Shown: positions 1-12,364 of the stretch, in pieces
Numbering within the stretch: position 1 is the first letter of the stretch
How the letters are laid out: each line of letters opens with the position of its first letter
NCBI GenBank assembly: GCA_001692895.1
Contig: KV748219.1
Coordinates: forward strand, 806,001 to 870,000
Source of the DNA: Cenococcum geophilum 1.58
Lineage: Eukaryota; Ascomycota; Dothideomycetes; Gloniales; Gloniaceae
Length of the DNA stretch: 64,000 nt
Direction: 5' to 3'
Made by a program: the position numbers and the translations under genes
Notes under the pieces: model-generated
Seen by the model: the letters and a program-made list of their open reading frames with translations, nothing else
The model's database searches: none
What the model was told of the DNA's origin: nothing

Positions 1-1000
1 AACTGTTATTTATAAGGACGCTTCCGCCTTTTATTGCTATATTTAAGCGTGCTCTTATTATAGTAAAATTTTATATTTAAAAACACTATTAAGCCGACCT
101 AAGCCTTTCTCCTTAATTTAGAAGTTTGATTAACATTTCGATAAAAGAAAATCGGTATATTCTACGGATATAGTTTTACGCTAATATAATCTAAAAAGAG
201 CTCTAGTAGGTCTATATTAAAGGGAGAGCCAATTTACATGCCTTATATTATAGAAGGTATAAAGGAATACTCTTATTCTAGTAAAGAAAATGTAACTATA
301 GTGCGTTTTTATAAGCCTAGTTAAATCCGTTTTATAAGATCTCCTATACCATTACTAAAAACTATAGTAATAGGAAATTTAGCTAGTAATACTAAGGAAG
401 AGTTAGGAAGGGCATTTACTTACAAGTTAAGTAGATTAGAGATAGTATACTAAATATTTATTTAATTTTTGTTAGTAAATCTAAGAGTTGCTTTAATATA
501 TTACTTAGATAATATATTAATAATAGCTCTTGCGATATAAGTATAAAAACTAATAGTTTAATAGTAATCTATATAGTATAAAGGCTCAGTTAAAAGAATA
601 GAGTCTATTAGTAGCCAGTAAACGAGAATTCCAAGACAAGGTCTAGAAGAAGGTCGAGGAAAGGACACGTCTATATACATGGCGCTAAGGCTTGGCAAAG
701 CCCCTAACTAGGATCTATAATAGTGCCGTAACATATAAGAGCTAATAAGGAACTCTAATTAACTGCTAGTCTCTTCTATTGTATCTAAAACAATAAAGTA
801 AGAAACTGTAGTAGTACTAAATTAATGCTATAGCTATATAAATAAAGATAGTAGATAAAAGTGTAGAGACTAAAAAGCCCCGCTTAAATAGAATATAGGC
901 TTTAATAAAAATGCTAAGGTTTGCTAGTATAGGCGTTACAAATGGTCGAGCTAAGGCATAGTAGTTATATTAAAATTAAAGGTTAAGTTAGCAATATAAG
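1..1000 (+). pseudogene. degraded transposase-like remnant (possible pogo/Fot1 C-terminal part)
   Basis: This is RIP-mutated + strand coding-like sequence. Around 640-690 the frame reads a basic stretch (RRRSRK) followed by an I-H-G-like motif, which resembles the basic 'RK-x-YI-x-x-G' tail of fungal pogo/Fot1 transposases. Around 888-925 a frame gives K-x-N-I-G...N-K-N-A-K-V-C, reminiscent of the CxxC...GHNAxxC knuckle that often ends such proteins. Several frames must be joined and the 5' part is outside the window, so the family call is tentative. It could equally be the end of another retroelement. Confidence 0.3.
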
Positions 1001-1508
1001 GCGAGATCGTAGTAGTTTTAGATTAAGAGGTTATGGAGTATATAGTAGGAAATCTATCCGTTTAATTATAATATACTATTAAGGTTGAGTTTAAAAAAGA
1101 GACGCTTTTATACCTACGCGAGCTAGACGTAGTAGCTAAATTAATAATGCTAATAATACCAGAGCCTAAAAGATTACTAATCTAAATTTTAATAAACGCC
1201 TTTATATAAGGGGACGGGGCATTTACTAAGGGAAAGAGATAAAAAAAAAGCTAGCGCCGGTTTAGTAGTAAACGTAATTATAGTTTAGGCGACCTTACTA
1301 AGGCTTACTTAAATTTAAGCTAAACTTAGACTAGAAAATATAAATACTTATATAATAATAAAGAAATATATAGCTTTATTTATTATATAGAACTTATAAA
1401 AACTTACTTTTGGCTAATATAAGCGTAAAAGTTATCGCATATATATAATCGCCTCTACATTTAGGCATCCTAAGAGTATAAAAAGGGCCTAGAATATATC
1501 CTTATATA
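1001..1508 (+). other. unassigned RIP-mutated coding-like sequence
   Basis: A + strand frame with stops only at likely former Gln/Trp codons can be followed through much of this stretch, for example around 1330-1500. I recognise no domain. It ends at the target-site copy ATATA (1504-1508) of element L, so it is part of whatever L inserted into and should continue at 18676 after L. Confidence 0.3.
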
Positions 1509-2905
1509 TATTACAAAGTAAGTATAAGCGGCGATAATATATAGTAAGGTAGATATTATTATAATAATTCTTCTTTAATTAACGTCTGATACGGATACTA
1601 TCTAGCCCCACGCAGACTACTCCGTATATAAGGGAAAAGTAATATTAACGGGAAAAAACCCTTGCTGCTAGAGGGGAGGAAAAACCCTATAAGCCACCTT
1701 AGTAGGATAAAAAACCCTAATTTGCTATGTCTGTCCGTAGCGGCGGCCCTATAGATCTACGGCTATATCCTGTCCTCCTTAGATATTTAAACTCCTTAGG
1801 AACCACTGCTTCCTTCTTTAGCTTACCCTAGCTAGGGTTTACTACGTCCCAGCTAGGCCTTACCAATTAATTGCCGTACTGCTGTTTCCCGTATCTTGGC
1901 TATCCCCTATATACTATTTCTTATCTAACCATTACCATATACGCTATACCTTCCCCCCCCTAGGGCCTATTAAAGGCGTAAGGGGGATTCATCCGTTCTA
2001 ACTACTGTAATACTAATAAGCGAGCGGGATATTATATATTTGGGTATCTTTTATGCCTAGGCCCCAGCTAGGCCCTTTTTAAGGGTCACCACTCCATTAA
2101 AAGAAGATAGGGAAAACCGTAGGTCGCAATCTAGGCTGCTAGGTAGTATTTAGTAGAAAAAACAGCGAGTGACTGCATGCTCCGCGGGCGATCGCCTTAG
2201 GGGTTAGGAGGGGCCGTATATTTGCTTATTTGTCTACTTATTCGCTCGCGATCGCTTATTTATTAATATAAGAGGTCGCTAATACTTTCTATTAGGGGTC
2301 GGGGGATGCTATTAAATGCCGTATATCCACGTTGGATTGTATAGGTGCCTTAATAGAAGAATAGCGTAGCTGAATTGTAGAGGGCCACAGTAGTAGTTTT
2401 CGAGATCTCACTATCTAAAAAATTTTTACTACCGCCTATAACGCTCACAACCACGACCACTAGGTCCTATCGCACGCTATATAACATCTCTGCGTTGGCT
2501 CTAAGTCTAAACTTCGAAGACCTAAGTTTGTAGCCGTCACCACGTACAGGTGCAGAGTCCGTTTTCGACGGCCGGTAGATATTATTAAGCTATATATATA
2601 AACTGTATAAGGAGGTTAAGACGTTATATAGGGAGAGAAGGTAGGGAAACGGGAAGAAAGGGCATATATTATTAACTTAGTTGCTTAGTTAATATATATA
2701 TAGGGCAAAATAGGGTTTAGGTTGTAGTTCTAGCAGAACTTAATAGAATTTGGTAGAACTTAGTAGAATATAGCAGAATGCCGTAGATTACCGTTAGATT
2801 GCTATTAAATTGCTATTAAATTGCCATTTTATGGTTAGTCTCTAATTATTAAGTTAGTGGAAATAGGTAGATGTGTGTAAGGTATTACGGGGGTATTTTA
2901 TAATA
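1509..2905 (-). repeat. 3' LTR of L, split by insertion K
   Basis: Segments 1509-1560 (52 bp) and 2587-2905 (319 bp) together equal the 371-bp LTR at 18300-18670 and match it along the whole length apart from transition-type differences. On the + strand the ends are TATTAC... and ...TATAATA, RIP-altered versions of the TG...CA termini preserved better in the other copy (...CCTATAACA). Confidence 0.9.
1561..2573. mobile_element. element K: unclassified 1.0-kb insertion in the L LTR
   Basis: This block interrupts the LTR exactly between two copies of the 13-bp GGTAGATATTATT (1548-1560 and 2574-2586), so it is a true insertion. It is richer in GC than its surroundings, keeps many CpA and TpG dinucleotides and shows little RIP. 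I find no terminal inverted repeats, no convincing ORF and no recognisable pol III boxes. A 13-bp duplication would suit a truncated LINE or a SINE-like element, but there is no poly-A tail. Family unknown. Confidence 0.6.
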
Positions 2906-2920
2906 GTACCCCCGCTTTAA
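2906..2920 (-). other. polypurine tract of L
   Basis: Directly inside the 3' LTR the minus strand reads AAAGCGGGGGTAC. This is the expected position and composition for the plus-strand primer of an LTR retrotransposon, and it confirms the minus orientation of L. Confidence 0.6.
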
Positions 2921-2929
2921 ACTCGAGCT

Positions 2930-3731
2930 TCTGCGAGATAGGGCTGTGGTAGTTTTAGGTAGAGTTTATAAAAGTCTTCTGCGGCTTATATAAGTCCTAT
3001 AGAGTTAACGGGTTCCTATAAGGACTTAATAAAGCCTCTCTATTTCGTAAGATATATATATTAGCGTTTCTATTTATTATACTTAATATTATTAATTCTT
3101 TTAATAAAGTACTTATTCTCACTATCTACTTTAACTAGTAGAGGAGGGTTCTATATTTGTTTAGGTAGGGCGTTTAATATAGGGGTAGTAGGGTAGAGGA
3201 CTAACGTATAGAATACGGGGTGGATTTTAACCGTATTAGGGAGCTTTAGTTAGTAAGCGTAAGAGGAAATAACCTTCTTAACCTTATAAGGGCTAGTATT
3301 CTTCTAATTAAGTTTTTTAATAGGTTGTTTTATATTTAGATTTCTTATATCTAGCTAGACAAAGTCGCTAATTTAGTAAGCTAATGCTAGGGTTTGTTTT
3401 TTATTCGCTGCGGCTTTATAAACAGATTAGGCCTATATTATTTTATTAGTAAGGAACCGTTATAGTTCCTCTATCTTCTCTATAAATTTATTTACTTTTA
3501 TAACTTATAAGGCGTAATAAGTAAGGTAAGGAACATTACTAAAAGAGTTAAAACCTATTTATAGATATTAGCCGTAATTAGCTAGAAATAGGGAGACTTT
3601 TATAGTTTCTAAGACGGAATTATTTATAGTAAACTTAGCGAATATAAGCCAGTTAATTTAGTTATCTTATAAATATAACGTGTATATCCGGATATACTAT
3701 TCCATTATAGCGTTTATACATTTTATTTAAC
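2930..3731 (-). pseudogene. L pol, C-terminal part (integrase tail and chromodomain)
   Basis: The minus-strand frame read through RIP stops gives the integrase C-terminal segment (GPYKVKK-like, then IHPVFY near 3210) followed by a chromodomain-like block (RINNIKYNK..., then LTK-RG, near 3050-3110). This order is typical of fungal chromoviruses. The fragment is separated from the rest of pol (from 13488) by element A, inserted at TTAAC (3727-3731). Confidence 0.75.
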
Positions 3732-3978
3732 TATTACGAAGACAATATATCACGTGTAAATGCTAGATAAACAAGCATCGGATTTGAAGAATTGATAGCT
3801 ATATACGGCTGTCGTAGAGACTTAAGAGGATTACTAGAGAGCTCGATAGGAATGCAGCTGCGGTTAAATCTATATAGGGCCGTCGGGGCGGATATACTAT
3901 CTACCAAGCGATACTAAATAAGAAAAGGAAACCAGATACGTATACCGCGTAGCGCGTGTTACGGGTAGTTCCGTAACA
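3732..3978. repeat. left LTR of A
   Basis: This 247-bp repeat matches 13236-13482 end to end. It begins TATTACG (RIP form of TGTTACG) and ends CCGTAACA. The other copy ends CCGTGACA, so the original had a short inverted terminus. Confidence 0.9.
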
Positions 3979-4319
3979 GTACCCCCCTCCTAGGGGGTGG
4001 CAGATCTGGAAGGTAGCAGTACGGTGCCAGTAATAGGTTCTAGCGGGTAGGAACTAGGTTAGGAGTTAGAATAAGAGTATAAACACTAGGCGATCTAATA
4101 ATCGCGTGCGCCACAACAGAGGCAGAATCCATTCTTTAGGCGATATAAGCGATACTTAGTAGAGGACGATCGTAATCGCGATCGCGATAAGGCAGCGGAT
4201 AGTAGACGGGAGCGGAAGCTAGGCAAGGCTCTTAACTAGTTTCTAGACTAGGGAGCAGGGACAAGGCTAGTAGTCTAGATCTAGAGGTTAACATCTATAG
4301 GCTTATAAGTGGCGATAGG
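3979..4319 (+). pseudogene. A internal region, left part
   Basis: GC-richer internal sequence of A, ending in the ATAGG target copy (4315-4319) of element B. A + strand frame rich in Arg, Asp and Glu runs through much of it (about 4080-4310) and joins the ORF at 12365 once B is removed. No known domain is recognised. Confidence 0.5.
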
Positions 4320-4740
4320 TATTACGGACGCTTTAAGTACAATGTTATAACTACTTGGAGAGGAGTCGGAAGAAGCTAGTTGGTTAATACAGGCACGGTC
4401 TAGGATAGAACCCGTGGAACCATGTGACGAGGAATAGTAAGCGGAGTTACGTAATGTAATCTATATGATCTATATAATCTATAAGATCTACAATAAAGCG
4501 AATAGAGTAGATAGAGTAGACAAAGTAACGACTTTCTTAGGAGTATAATTGTGTATTTAAGGACCTATAGTCCCTACCTAGATAGTTTCTTCCTTGTAGT
4601 AATTCTTAGAATATAATTAGAGTTAATTTATTAGGCAACTACTCCACCAATTATTGTTATATTGTTAACTTACTTATAATACCTATATACCTAGCCTATT
4701 AACAAGTCCACCATAGTTCCTACTATAAGGCTTTATTATA
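4320..4740 (+). repeat. 5' LTR of B
   Basis: This 421-bp repeat is matched by 11939-12359. It starts TATTACGGACGC (TGTTACGG before RIP) and ends TTTATTATA where the other copy has TTCGTTACA. Its first and last thirds match the LTRs of element C but the middle (about 4440-4530) does not. Confidence 0.92.
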
Positions 4741-4779
4741 TAATTACTACCTAGTTATGGTTTTAATAAGTTAAACAAT

Positions 4780-5890
4780 ATACCACTAAAAGCAGCCACT
4801 ATAACGCTATTAATAGCGGCAACTACATTAGGATTAGGTAACAACACTAGTATAGCAGACACTAACTTATAATAACCTATAATAGTAAGACAGTTATAAA
4901 TAATAGTTAATTAGCTAATGGGAGATAATACGGTACTTAAAAATAGGATTAATAGGATAGGAGCAGTAAAGGTTAAGTTACTATTAATTAAAAGATTCTT
5001 AGGAGAAAGATTAAAGCTTAAGGGATTTTTTACGTAAATATACTTTAAGGTTACGCAGAAAGGAGCGAAGCTAGTAATAACTATAGATTAAGTAGTATAT
5101 ACAGGATTATTCTTATTAGGAAGAGTACTTAAATAGTTTAAGCCTTACCTTATAGAGATATAAGTAAACGGAATAATAATAACAAACTAGGAAATACGGT
5201 TTATATTTTTAAGCTAAAACGGATTTACGGAGCAACTTATATAAATATTTAGGGACCTAGAAGCAATAACTATAGTAAAAAAAAAGCTTTAAAACCTAAC
5301 GTAATAAACTTTAGTAATTAAGTATACAACATAATTCTAAACGCTAGCTATATAACTTAAGTAAAATAATAAGGCGCTTATGGCACAGTATAAATAGGGA
5401 CTTAAGGCTAAAGTCTAGGACGTAATTATTTTAATAAAAGATGCGGATATTCTAAGGAAATTAATAAATTAAGTAATTAAGATTAATAATAGGATCTTCT
5501 AAAGGGAATAAGCTAAGAGAGGCTAGGATAGAGTTCTATAGTTATATAAGACGCAGAGTACGTAATAACTAAAGCTAAATTAGAAACTATAGTATGGCGC
5601 AGAGCTAATAGACCTAAGTAGTACTAAAGAAACCTATAAGAGATGGAGTAAGAAACTATAGAAACCTAGAGGTTAAGGATTAAGTAATTATAGGACTAAG
5701 GAGCATAGGCTAAACTAAGGATCTTAGTAGTAGAAGATATTTAAGTAAACTCTATAACAGAAGCAATAGTTTAGAGAAGGAGCTTATATAAATTACGGAA
5801 AATAGGGTTATTTCGCTAAAGACTATAGAAGTAGTTAGAGTTATTATACAGTAAAGGGAACTAGACTAGTAGTATGTAATATATATATAT
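4780..5890 (+). pseudogene. B gag
   Basis: The frame starts at ATACCACTAAAAGC (4780), where element C retains ATG-CCA, so the start codon has been lost to RIP. The capsid-like part includes KLPPIKRFSGE-type residues around 4970-5010. The C-terminus carries a degraded CCHC zinc knuckle near 5783-5833 (A-Y-I-N-Y-G-K-Q-G-Y-F-A-K-D-Y, where Cys and His have become Tyr). It would form the virus-like particle of the element. Many TAA/TAG codons replace Gln. Confidence 0.8.
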
Positions 5891-7900
5891 AGAGGGATAA
5901 TAGTACACTACAAGGAACAAAGGAATGTTTAATTAAAAGTTTTGCGTTTTATTATAATAACGCATACTAAATTTATAAAGACGCTAAGTATAGTGTAAGC
6001 TATTAGCTATAAGAGCTAGAGTTAAAGGGACTTAAAGGAACTAAAGAGTTAGATAAAGAATAAGATCGACTCTATAAGCTAGATTAAGATATTATAGTAA
6101 CATACGGATAAGGATTAGTAATAATAATAATAATAGAGTTAAAGTACTTATTAATTAACGGTAATAAGGATAGTAAAGGAACTAACTAGGGGTATCTAAA
6201 CCTTAATAACGCAATAGAAGTAGAGACTAAGACCGCTATAGAGTAAGGTTTAGTAACGGGTATTATAACACCGTTAGATATAGCATCTATCGCTTTATAA
6301 GACAGAAGGAGTAATATTTAGAGATAATTAAGCAAGTAGATAACTACTAGTGCTAGCTTACTACTTAATAAAGGTAAAAGGCCAAAGGCTTAAGATTCTT
6401 AAGACGAGATAAGAGACGACTAAGATTCTTAAGACGAGATAAGGTATACCTAAGGACCTATAATAGACAAAAACCGATAGAGTAGGGTAATAGCTTAGTT
6501 TAGAAATATATAAATAAGCTTAGAATAAGAATTCCTAACGGTATAAGATTTTTAAAATAAGATAAGTGAGATCTAGGACTCTTAAAATAAGATGAGGACA
6601 CTAGTAAAGCCTAGTTAGACTAAGGCTAGAGCTAAGCTTAAGTTAAAAGCAAGCTTAGGATTAAAGAATCTAAGGGGTTAAGAATTTGGAGTATAAATTA
6701 GGACACCTATAAGTAAGAAGTAAGGAGCTTCTTTATAGATTAGAGAATCTATAGTATAAATAGTAGTTAGACTAGGAGACAGATATATAGACCTAGAAGA
6801 CTTACTAAGGGAATATAGTGTTTAGCTTAAAGATTAAAAAGTTAATACCAAGATTAAGAAGTACAAAGACTTTAAGAATCTACTTATAAAACGCGACGTA
6901 AAAGAAACCATAAAGGAATTTAGGGTAAGAATTACTTTATAGCAAGAATAGAAACTAAATAAGAGATCTAGCATATTAGGACGTATAAAGGATAGAGTAC
7001 TAGTATAAAGAATTACTAATAGGCCTAGGACAGGCATACTAAGAGTAAAGTAGCTTACTAAACTAGAATAAGAGAAGGATCTAGGGATTCCTACTAGGTT
7101 CAAAGAACGGCATACTAAAGGCTGTTACGACGCAGTAATAAAGAGATATTTCCTTATAAACGAGCCGTATATACTTAAGCAGCTATACTAAAAGTAGTAT
7201 AGATAACAATATAATAATAAGTGGGAAGATTTCTATATATAGTTAGACAAAAAAGTTATCTAAAACCACCTAATTATAGAGAAGGCTATAACTCATATTA
7301 AGGGAGCCTTAATTATAACGTTAAAGGATCTAAAGGAGTAATTAGAAGACTAAAGAAGCAAAAGATAAATCTTAGTACCTATAAATAAAGTTACAACGCT
7401 TAGATTAATATAAAAAAGGTTTAAACTTAAAAACAAAGATAAGCTAAGAGTTAACCCAAAACATTAAGCATATTATATACTATTATAGATAGCATATATA
7501 GATAATACGTGTAATATATATAGAATACCAAAGGACAAAAATTAAAAGTATCTAATAAGGATATATTAGATGATAAATAAGGCGAAATATAGAAATGTTA
7601 AGTATATATATAGTTAGTACCTAGTAGAAGTTTAAAAATAAGGGGACTTAATACTTTAACTAGGAAGATTCCTTACGGAAGAATGCCTAGATAAACAATA
7701 ATAGTAGAAATGTTTAGAGAACACCTATCTATAGTATATTAAAGATAAAAAACAAACTAAATATTAGCCTAAGTTAGACTAAGTATAAATAGGATCTAGC
7801 AGCCAATAGTTAGGAAAAGTAGAGGCCTATAGAACCAAAGGGAGCTAGTAGTAGAGCCTTAGACCCTTAAAGGAATTTAAGGACGATACCTAAATTTATA
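5891..7900 (+). pseudogene. B linker between gag knuckle and protease, with acidic repeats
   Basis: The frame stays open apart from RIP stops but no catalytic domain is recognised. It includes two copies of a 23-bp sequence 30 bp apart (6391-6413 and 6421-6443) and looser copies near 6545-6600, encoding an acidic D-S-x-D-E peptide. The same region exists in element C (about 31330-33270). A minus-strand 89-codon open frame at 6834-7103 lies in it and is a shadow. Confidence 0.6.
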
Positions 7901-10900
7901 AGTTAAATAGCAAGATTAATAGTTTAAGGCATTAATAGATAGTGGAGCAATAAGAAACCATATCTCGCTAGTAGCAGTAAAAAGAATAGGATTACTATAT
8001 AGATAAAAGGAATATTCTTACCTATTAGTGACGATTTTAGGAGATCCAATAGCCTATAAAGGAGGCATTATTAATCTTAAAATAGAACCAGTTTAGCTAA
8101 CCATTAAAGGAAAATAAATTAAGATATCCTTTAATATATTACTATTAGGGAATAATAAGGCAATACTAGGAATACCTTAGTTACAGGAATATAATCCAAA
8201 GATTAATTAGGTTATAGGTTAGGTTAATATTAGAGATATATAACGCCGTAAGATATAATAGCAAGCCAAGTTAGTATAGTACTAAGTAGGAGCGACCTAT
8301 AAAGAAATAGAAAAAGGGTTAAGCTATATACCAAAAAGATACCATAAGTATAGCAAGAAACTATAGTCACCTAAAAGCAAAAAACTATTAGAGTATATAG
8401 TATAGGACTATAAGATAGAATTAGAGCTAGGAATAAGTTTAAGATTCTTTCTAATCTATAAGCTTACCAAAGAAGAAGGTAGAGTATTAAAAGAGTTTAT
8501 CTAAAAAAACTTATAAAAGGGATATATTAGACTATTATAGTTATTAACGGGTTATCTAGTACTATTTATACTAAAAAAGAATAGTAAACTAAGGCTATAC
8601 ATTAATTATAGACAGTTAAATAGCATTACTAGGAAGGATAGGTATCCTTTACCCTTAATTAGCAAAATCTAAGATAGGATAGGTAATATATAAATCCTTA
8701 TAAAGATAAATCTAAAATAGGCGTACTATTAGATTAGGATTAAGAAAGGCGATAAATAGAAGGTAGCCTTTAGGTTAAAGGAAGGACTATATAAACTATT
8801 AGTTATACAATTTAGGCTTATAAACGTACTAGCAATATTCTAAAAGCGTATTAACAATATATTAAAAGAACATTTAGATAAATTTATTATAGCATACCTT
8901 AATATTATTATTATCTATTTAATAAATAAGAAAGAGTACGGAGAATACGTTAAATAGGTTTTAAAGAGACTATAAAAAGAACAAATGCTAGTAGTAATTA
9001 AGAAATGCGAATTCTTTACCAAAAAGACCAATTTTATTAGATTTATTATTAAACTAGGCCAACTTAGTATAGATCTAAAAAAGATTAAGGCTATAGTAAA
9101 TTGGTAAGAACTAGAGAACGTTATATAGTTAAGGTTATTCCTAGGGTTTTACAATTACTATAGAAGGTTTATAGCGCAATAGTTAAAAGATATTAAACTA
9201 TTTATATAATTAACAAAAAAAGAAGAACTATAGGCATAGGGAGAGGAATAGTAAGAACTCTTTAAAAAAGTTAAAGAGTTATTTACCTAGGAGCCAGTCC
9301 TTAAAATCTATTAACTAGGATTAGAAACGGTTATAGAAAAAAATATATTAGACTTTATACTAGGAGTATATTTTATATAAAAGTATCTAGATAAATAGCA
9401 TCTAGTAGCATACTATAGTTGGAAGATAATACCACTAGAGTTAAACTATAATATCTATAACAAGGAGTTATTAGGTATAGTTATAATACTAAAGAAATAG
9501 AGAGCATTTTTATAAGGCACAGAAAAACTATTTATAGTTAAAACGGATTATAAGAACCTAATAGGATTCCTAATAATAAAGGAACTTAACTAAAGATAGG
9601 TTAGATAGGCAGAGATACTTATAGAATACTATTTCAAAATTTAGTATACTAAGGGTATAGACAATACGCGAGCTAATATATTAAGTTAAAAGGCTAAACT
9701 ATGAAATAATAATAAGCTATTAGGGGCTTTACTATAAAAAGATACAAATAGACTAATTAGGTATAATTATCTAAAGATTACAGTAATATATAAGACTAAG
9801 TTAGAAAGGATCTATAAGATACTAAAAAGCTTTTAGGTATAAAGGATTCTAGAAGCATAACTAAAAGACCTATAGTTAGATATATATAAAAATTAAGAAG
9901 TAAAGTATATCTTAAGAAGTATAGCAGAGTAGTTTATAGAAGACTTCTATAAGGGACTAACTTAAGGACATAATAGAGCCATAGGCTTAGTGTTAAGACT
10001 CTAGGAGGAGTATATTATTAACAAAATCTAGAGAATAGCTAGAAGGGTTACTAAAGAGTATTTAGATTACTAAAGAAATAAACTAATAAGGTATAAGCTA
10101 TATAGAGGGCTATAACCTATTAAAATACTAAAGAGACTATAGGAGGTTATATTATAGGACTTTATTATTAAGTTGCTAAAATTAAGAAACCCTATTACCG
10201 AACAAGATTATAACATAATCTTAATAATAGTAGATAAGCTTACGAAGTAGGGATACTTTATAGCATATACGGAAGAAATCTTAGTAGAAGATATTGCTAG
10301 AATCTATATTAAGGAAGTATTTATAAAATATAGAGTATTAAATAAAATTATATTAGATAGAGATCTAAGATTTATAACAGCATTCTAAGAGGTATTTTTA
10401 GCGGAATAAGGGGTTTAAGTAGCAACTTCCACCGCATATTATCCGCAGATAAACGGTTAAATAGAAAGATTAAACTAGACACTAGAGCAGTATCTAAGGC
10501 ACTATATTAATTACGCATAGAATAATTAGGTATTATTATTACTAGTTATATAATTTATATATAATATAATACTATAAGAAGGAATAGGTACGTTACTATT
10601 TAAGGCAAATTACGGATATAAACTAAGAACATTACTATCGCTATATTAAGCAAAAAAAGTAAGTAGTAAAGCTAAGTAAAGAATAGAGACTTTAATAAAT
10701 CTTTATACGGACCTTATAGAAACGGCTAAAATAGTATAGCAGAGAATAAAAAAGTACTATAATGCTAAGAGATCTAAGGGACCAGATCTTAAGGAGGGAG
10801 ATAAAGTGTAGCTACTACACAAAAATTTCAAGAATTAATAACTAAGTAAGAAGTTAAACCACGTTAGACTAGGACCTTTTAAAATTATATAAAAAATTTT

Positions 10901-11640
10901 ACTGGTTATATTTAAGTTAAACCTACTAGCTAAAATAAAGATCTACCCTATATAATATATTATAATGCTAGAGCTAGTATATAGAAATATTAAGCTACTA
11001 ATCTATAAAGCAGATACATATAGAGGACAAGAAAAAGATAAATAGTAAGTTTTAAAGATTATTAGTTATAAGGATGTAAATAATAAAACATAGTATAAAG
11101 TAAAGTAGATAGGCTATAATAAGACTACCTAGGAACTACTAGAGAATTTAAAGAATGCTATAGGAAAGGTATAGAAGTATTAGAAGAAAATAGGTTAGGC
11201 AATATTAATAAGAAAGAATTACCAAAAAATAAGTTACTTAAGGGGGACCTAGGAAGAACAACTGCTAAACTACTTAGAGTTGTTTCCTTCTCTAACTAAA
11301 GAAAATCCGTTCTTTTATTACTAAGTTCCTATAAGCCTTATTTTATAAGCTTCTACTTCTTAGAATAAACTTTCTCACGAACTTTCTTAAGATAAATTAG
11401 TTAAGTAAACGCAGCAAGACAAGAATTAAGAGCCCGTTATTAAGTATTAGCAGCCTCTTTTTTAGCGTTACGTAAATAACGAAGTTCCACTAAAGTAACG
11501 GATAACTTATTATTAAGCTTTATAGTAGCAAGTTAAATACAAGACCCTATAATAAATTACTTAGGGAACTTAGAGACTATTAAGAACTATAGGACATATA
11601 TACTTAGCGTTAAAAGCTAAGCGAATATTATAAAACGATT
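7901..11640 (+). pseudogene. B pol: protease, RT, RNase H, integrase, chromodomain
   Basis: Domains in order: aspartic protease (ALIDSGA near 7930); RT with template residues DRYPLPLI near 8636 and the YLDD box changed to YLNI near 8893; RNase H with a conserved D near 9350 and LNY-x-IY-x-KELL near 9440; integrase zinc-binding GH near 9962, catalytic D near 10230 (IIVDKLTK), D near 10355 (LDRDLRF) and E near 10460; chromodomain near 11050-11160 (YKVK-x-IGYNKTT). Dozens of TAA/TAG codons and D-to-N changes make it non-functional. Confidence 0.88.
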
Positions 11641-11938
11641 AAATATTTACTCTAGTACACTTTAAATAAAAGGAAGGTTGCTGGGACAAAGGACTCGCTA
11701 ACGTAATATAAACTAACCCCTCTTTCGCATAATAAGAATACGGAGATAATATTATTTCACCCAGTAATAGTATAGAAGAAACTATACGCGTATAATAAAG
11801 AGTTAAGAAAAAAGAAGGTGCTTTAGGTATTATAAGTAACAATATTAACCAAATTAATTAGACGGATATCACACCTCTAGTAAATAACTTAAAGATGCTA
11901 GGTATCTTTAAGGATAAAGATAAAGAGGAGGGAGATAG
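11641..11938 (+). other. B 3' untranslated tail with polypurine tract
   Basis: No domain is visible. The last bases before the 3' LTR (11922-11938, AAAGAGGAGGGAGATAG) are purine-rich and act as the expected plus-strand primer. Element C has an equivalent tract at 27275-27300 on the minus strand. A small minus-strand open frame at 11639-11842 is not supported. Confidence 0.65.
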
Positions 11939-12359
11939 TATTACGGACGCTTTAAGTACAATATTACAACTACTTAGAGAGGAGTTAGAAGAAGCTAGTT
12001 AGTTAATACAGGCACGGTTTAGGATAGAACCTGTGGAACTATTTAACGAGGAATAGTAAGCGGAGTTACGTGATATAATCTGTGTAATCTATATAATCTA
12101 TAAGATCTGCGATAAAGCGAATAAAGCAGATAAAGTAAATAGAGCAACGACTTTCTTAGGAGTATAATTGTGTATTTAAGGACCTATAGTCCCTACCTAG
12201 ATAGTTCCTTCCTTATAGTAATTCTTAGAATATAATTGGAGTTAATCTATTAGGCAACCACTCCACCAATTATTATTACGTTATTAACTTACTTGCAATA
12301 CCTATACACCTAGCCTATTAACAAGTCCACCGTAGTTCCTACTACAAGGCTTCGTTACA
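11939..12359 (+). repeat. 3' LTR of B
   Basis: 421 bp, identical in length to 4320-4740. It ends CTTCGTTACA, then the target copy ATAGG at 12360-12364. Differences from the 5' LTR are mostly C/T and G/A, as RIP would give. Confidence 0.92.
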
Positions 12360-12364
12360 ATAGG

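Larger units (their letters stand above)
4320..12359 (+). mobile_element. element B: Ty3/Gypsy chromovirus, RIP-inactivated
   Basis: Complete 8.04-kb element with 421-bp LTRs (4320-4740 and 11939-12359) flanked by ATAGG (4315-4319 and 12360-12364). The + strand carries gag with a zinc knuckle, an acidic linker, protease, RT, RNase H, integrase and a chromodomain, then a purine tract before the 3' LTR. Nearly all in-frame stops are TAA/TAG at expected Gln or Trp positions. It belongs to the same family as element C (26849-34804). Confidence 0.93.

Noticed and set aside
6834..7103. 89-codon minus-strand frame
   Set aside because: Antisense to the B polyprotein, where RIP removed stops on the opposite strand.
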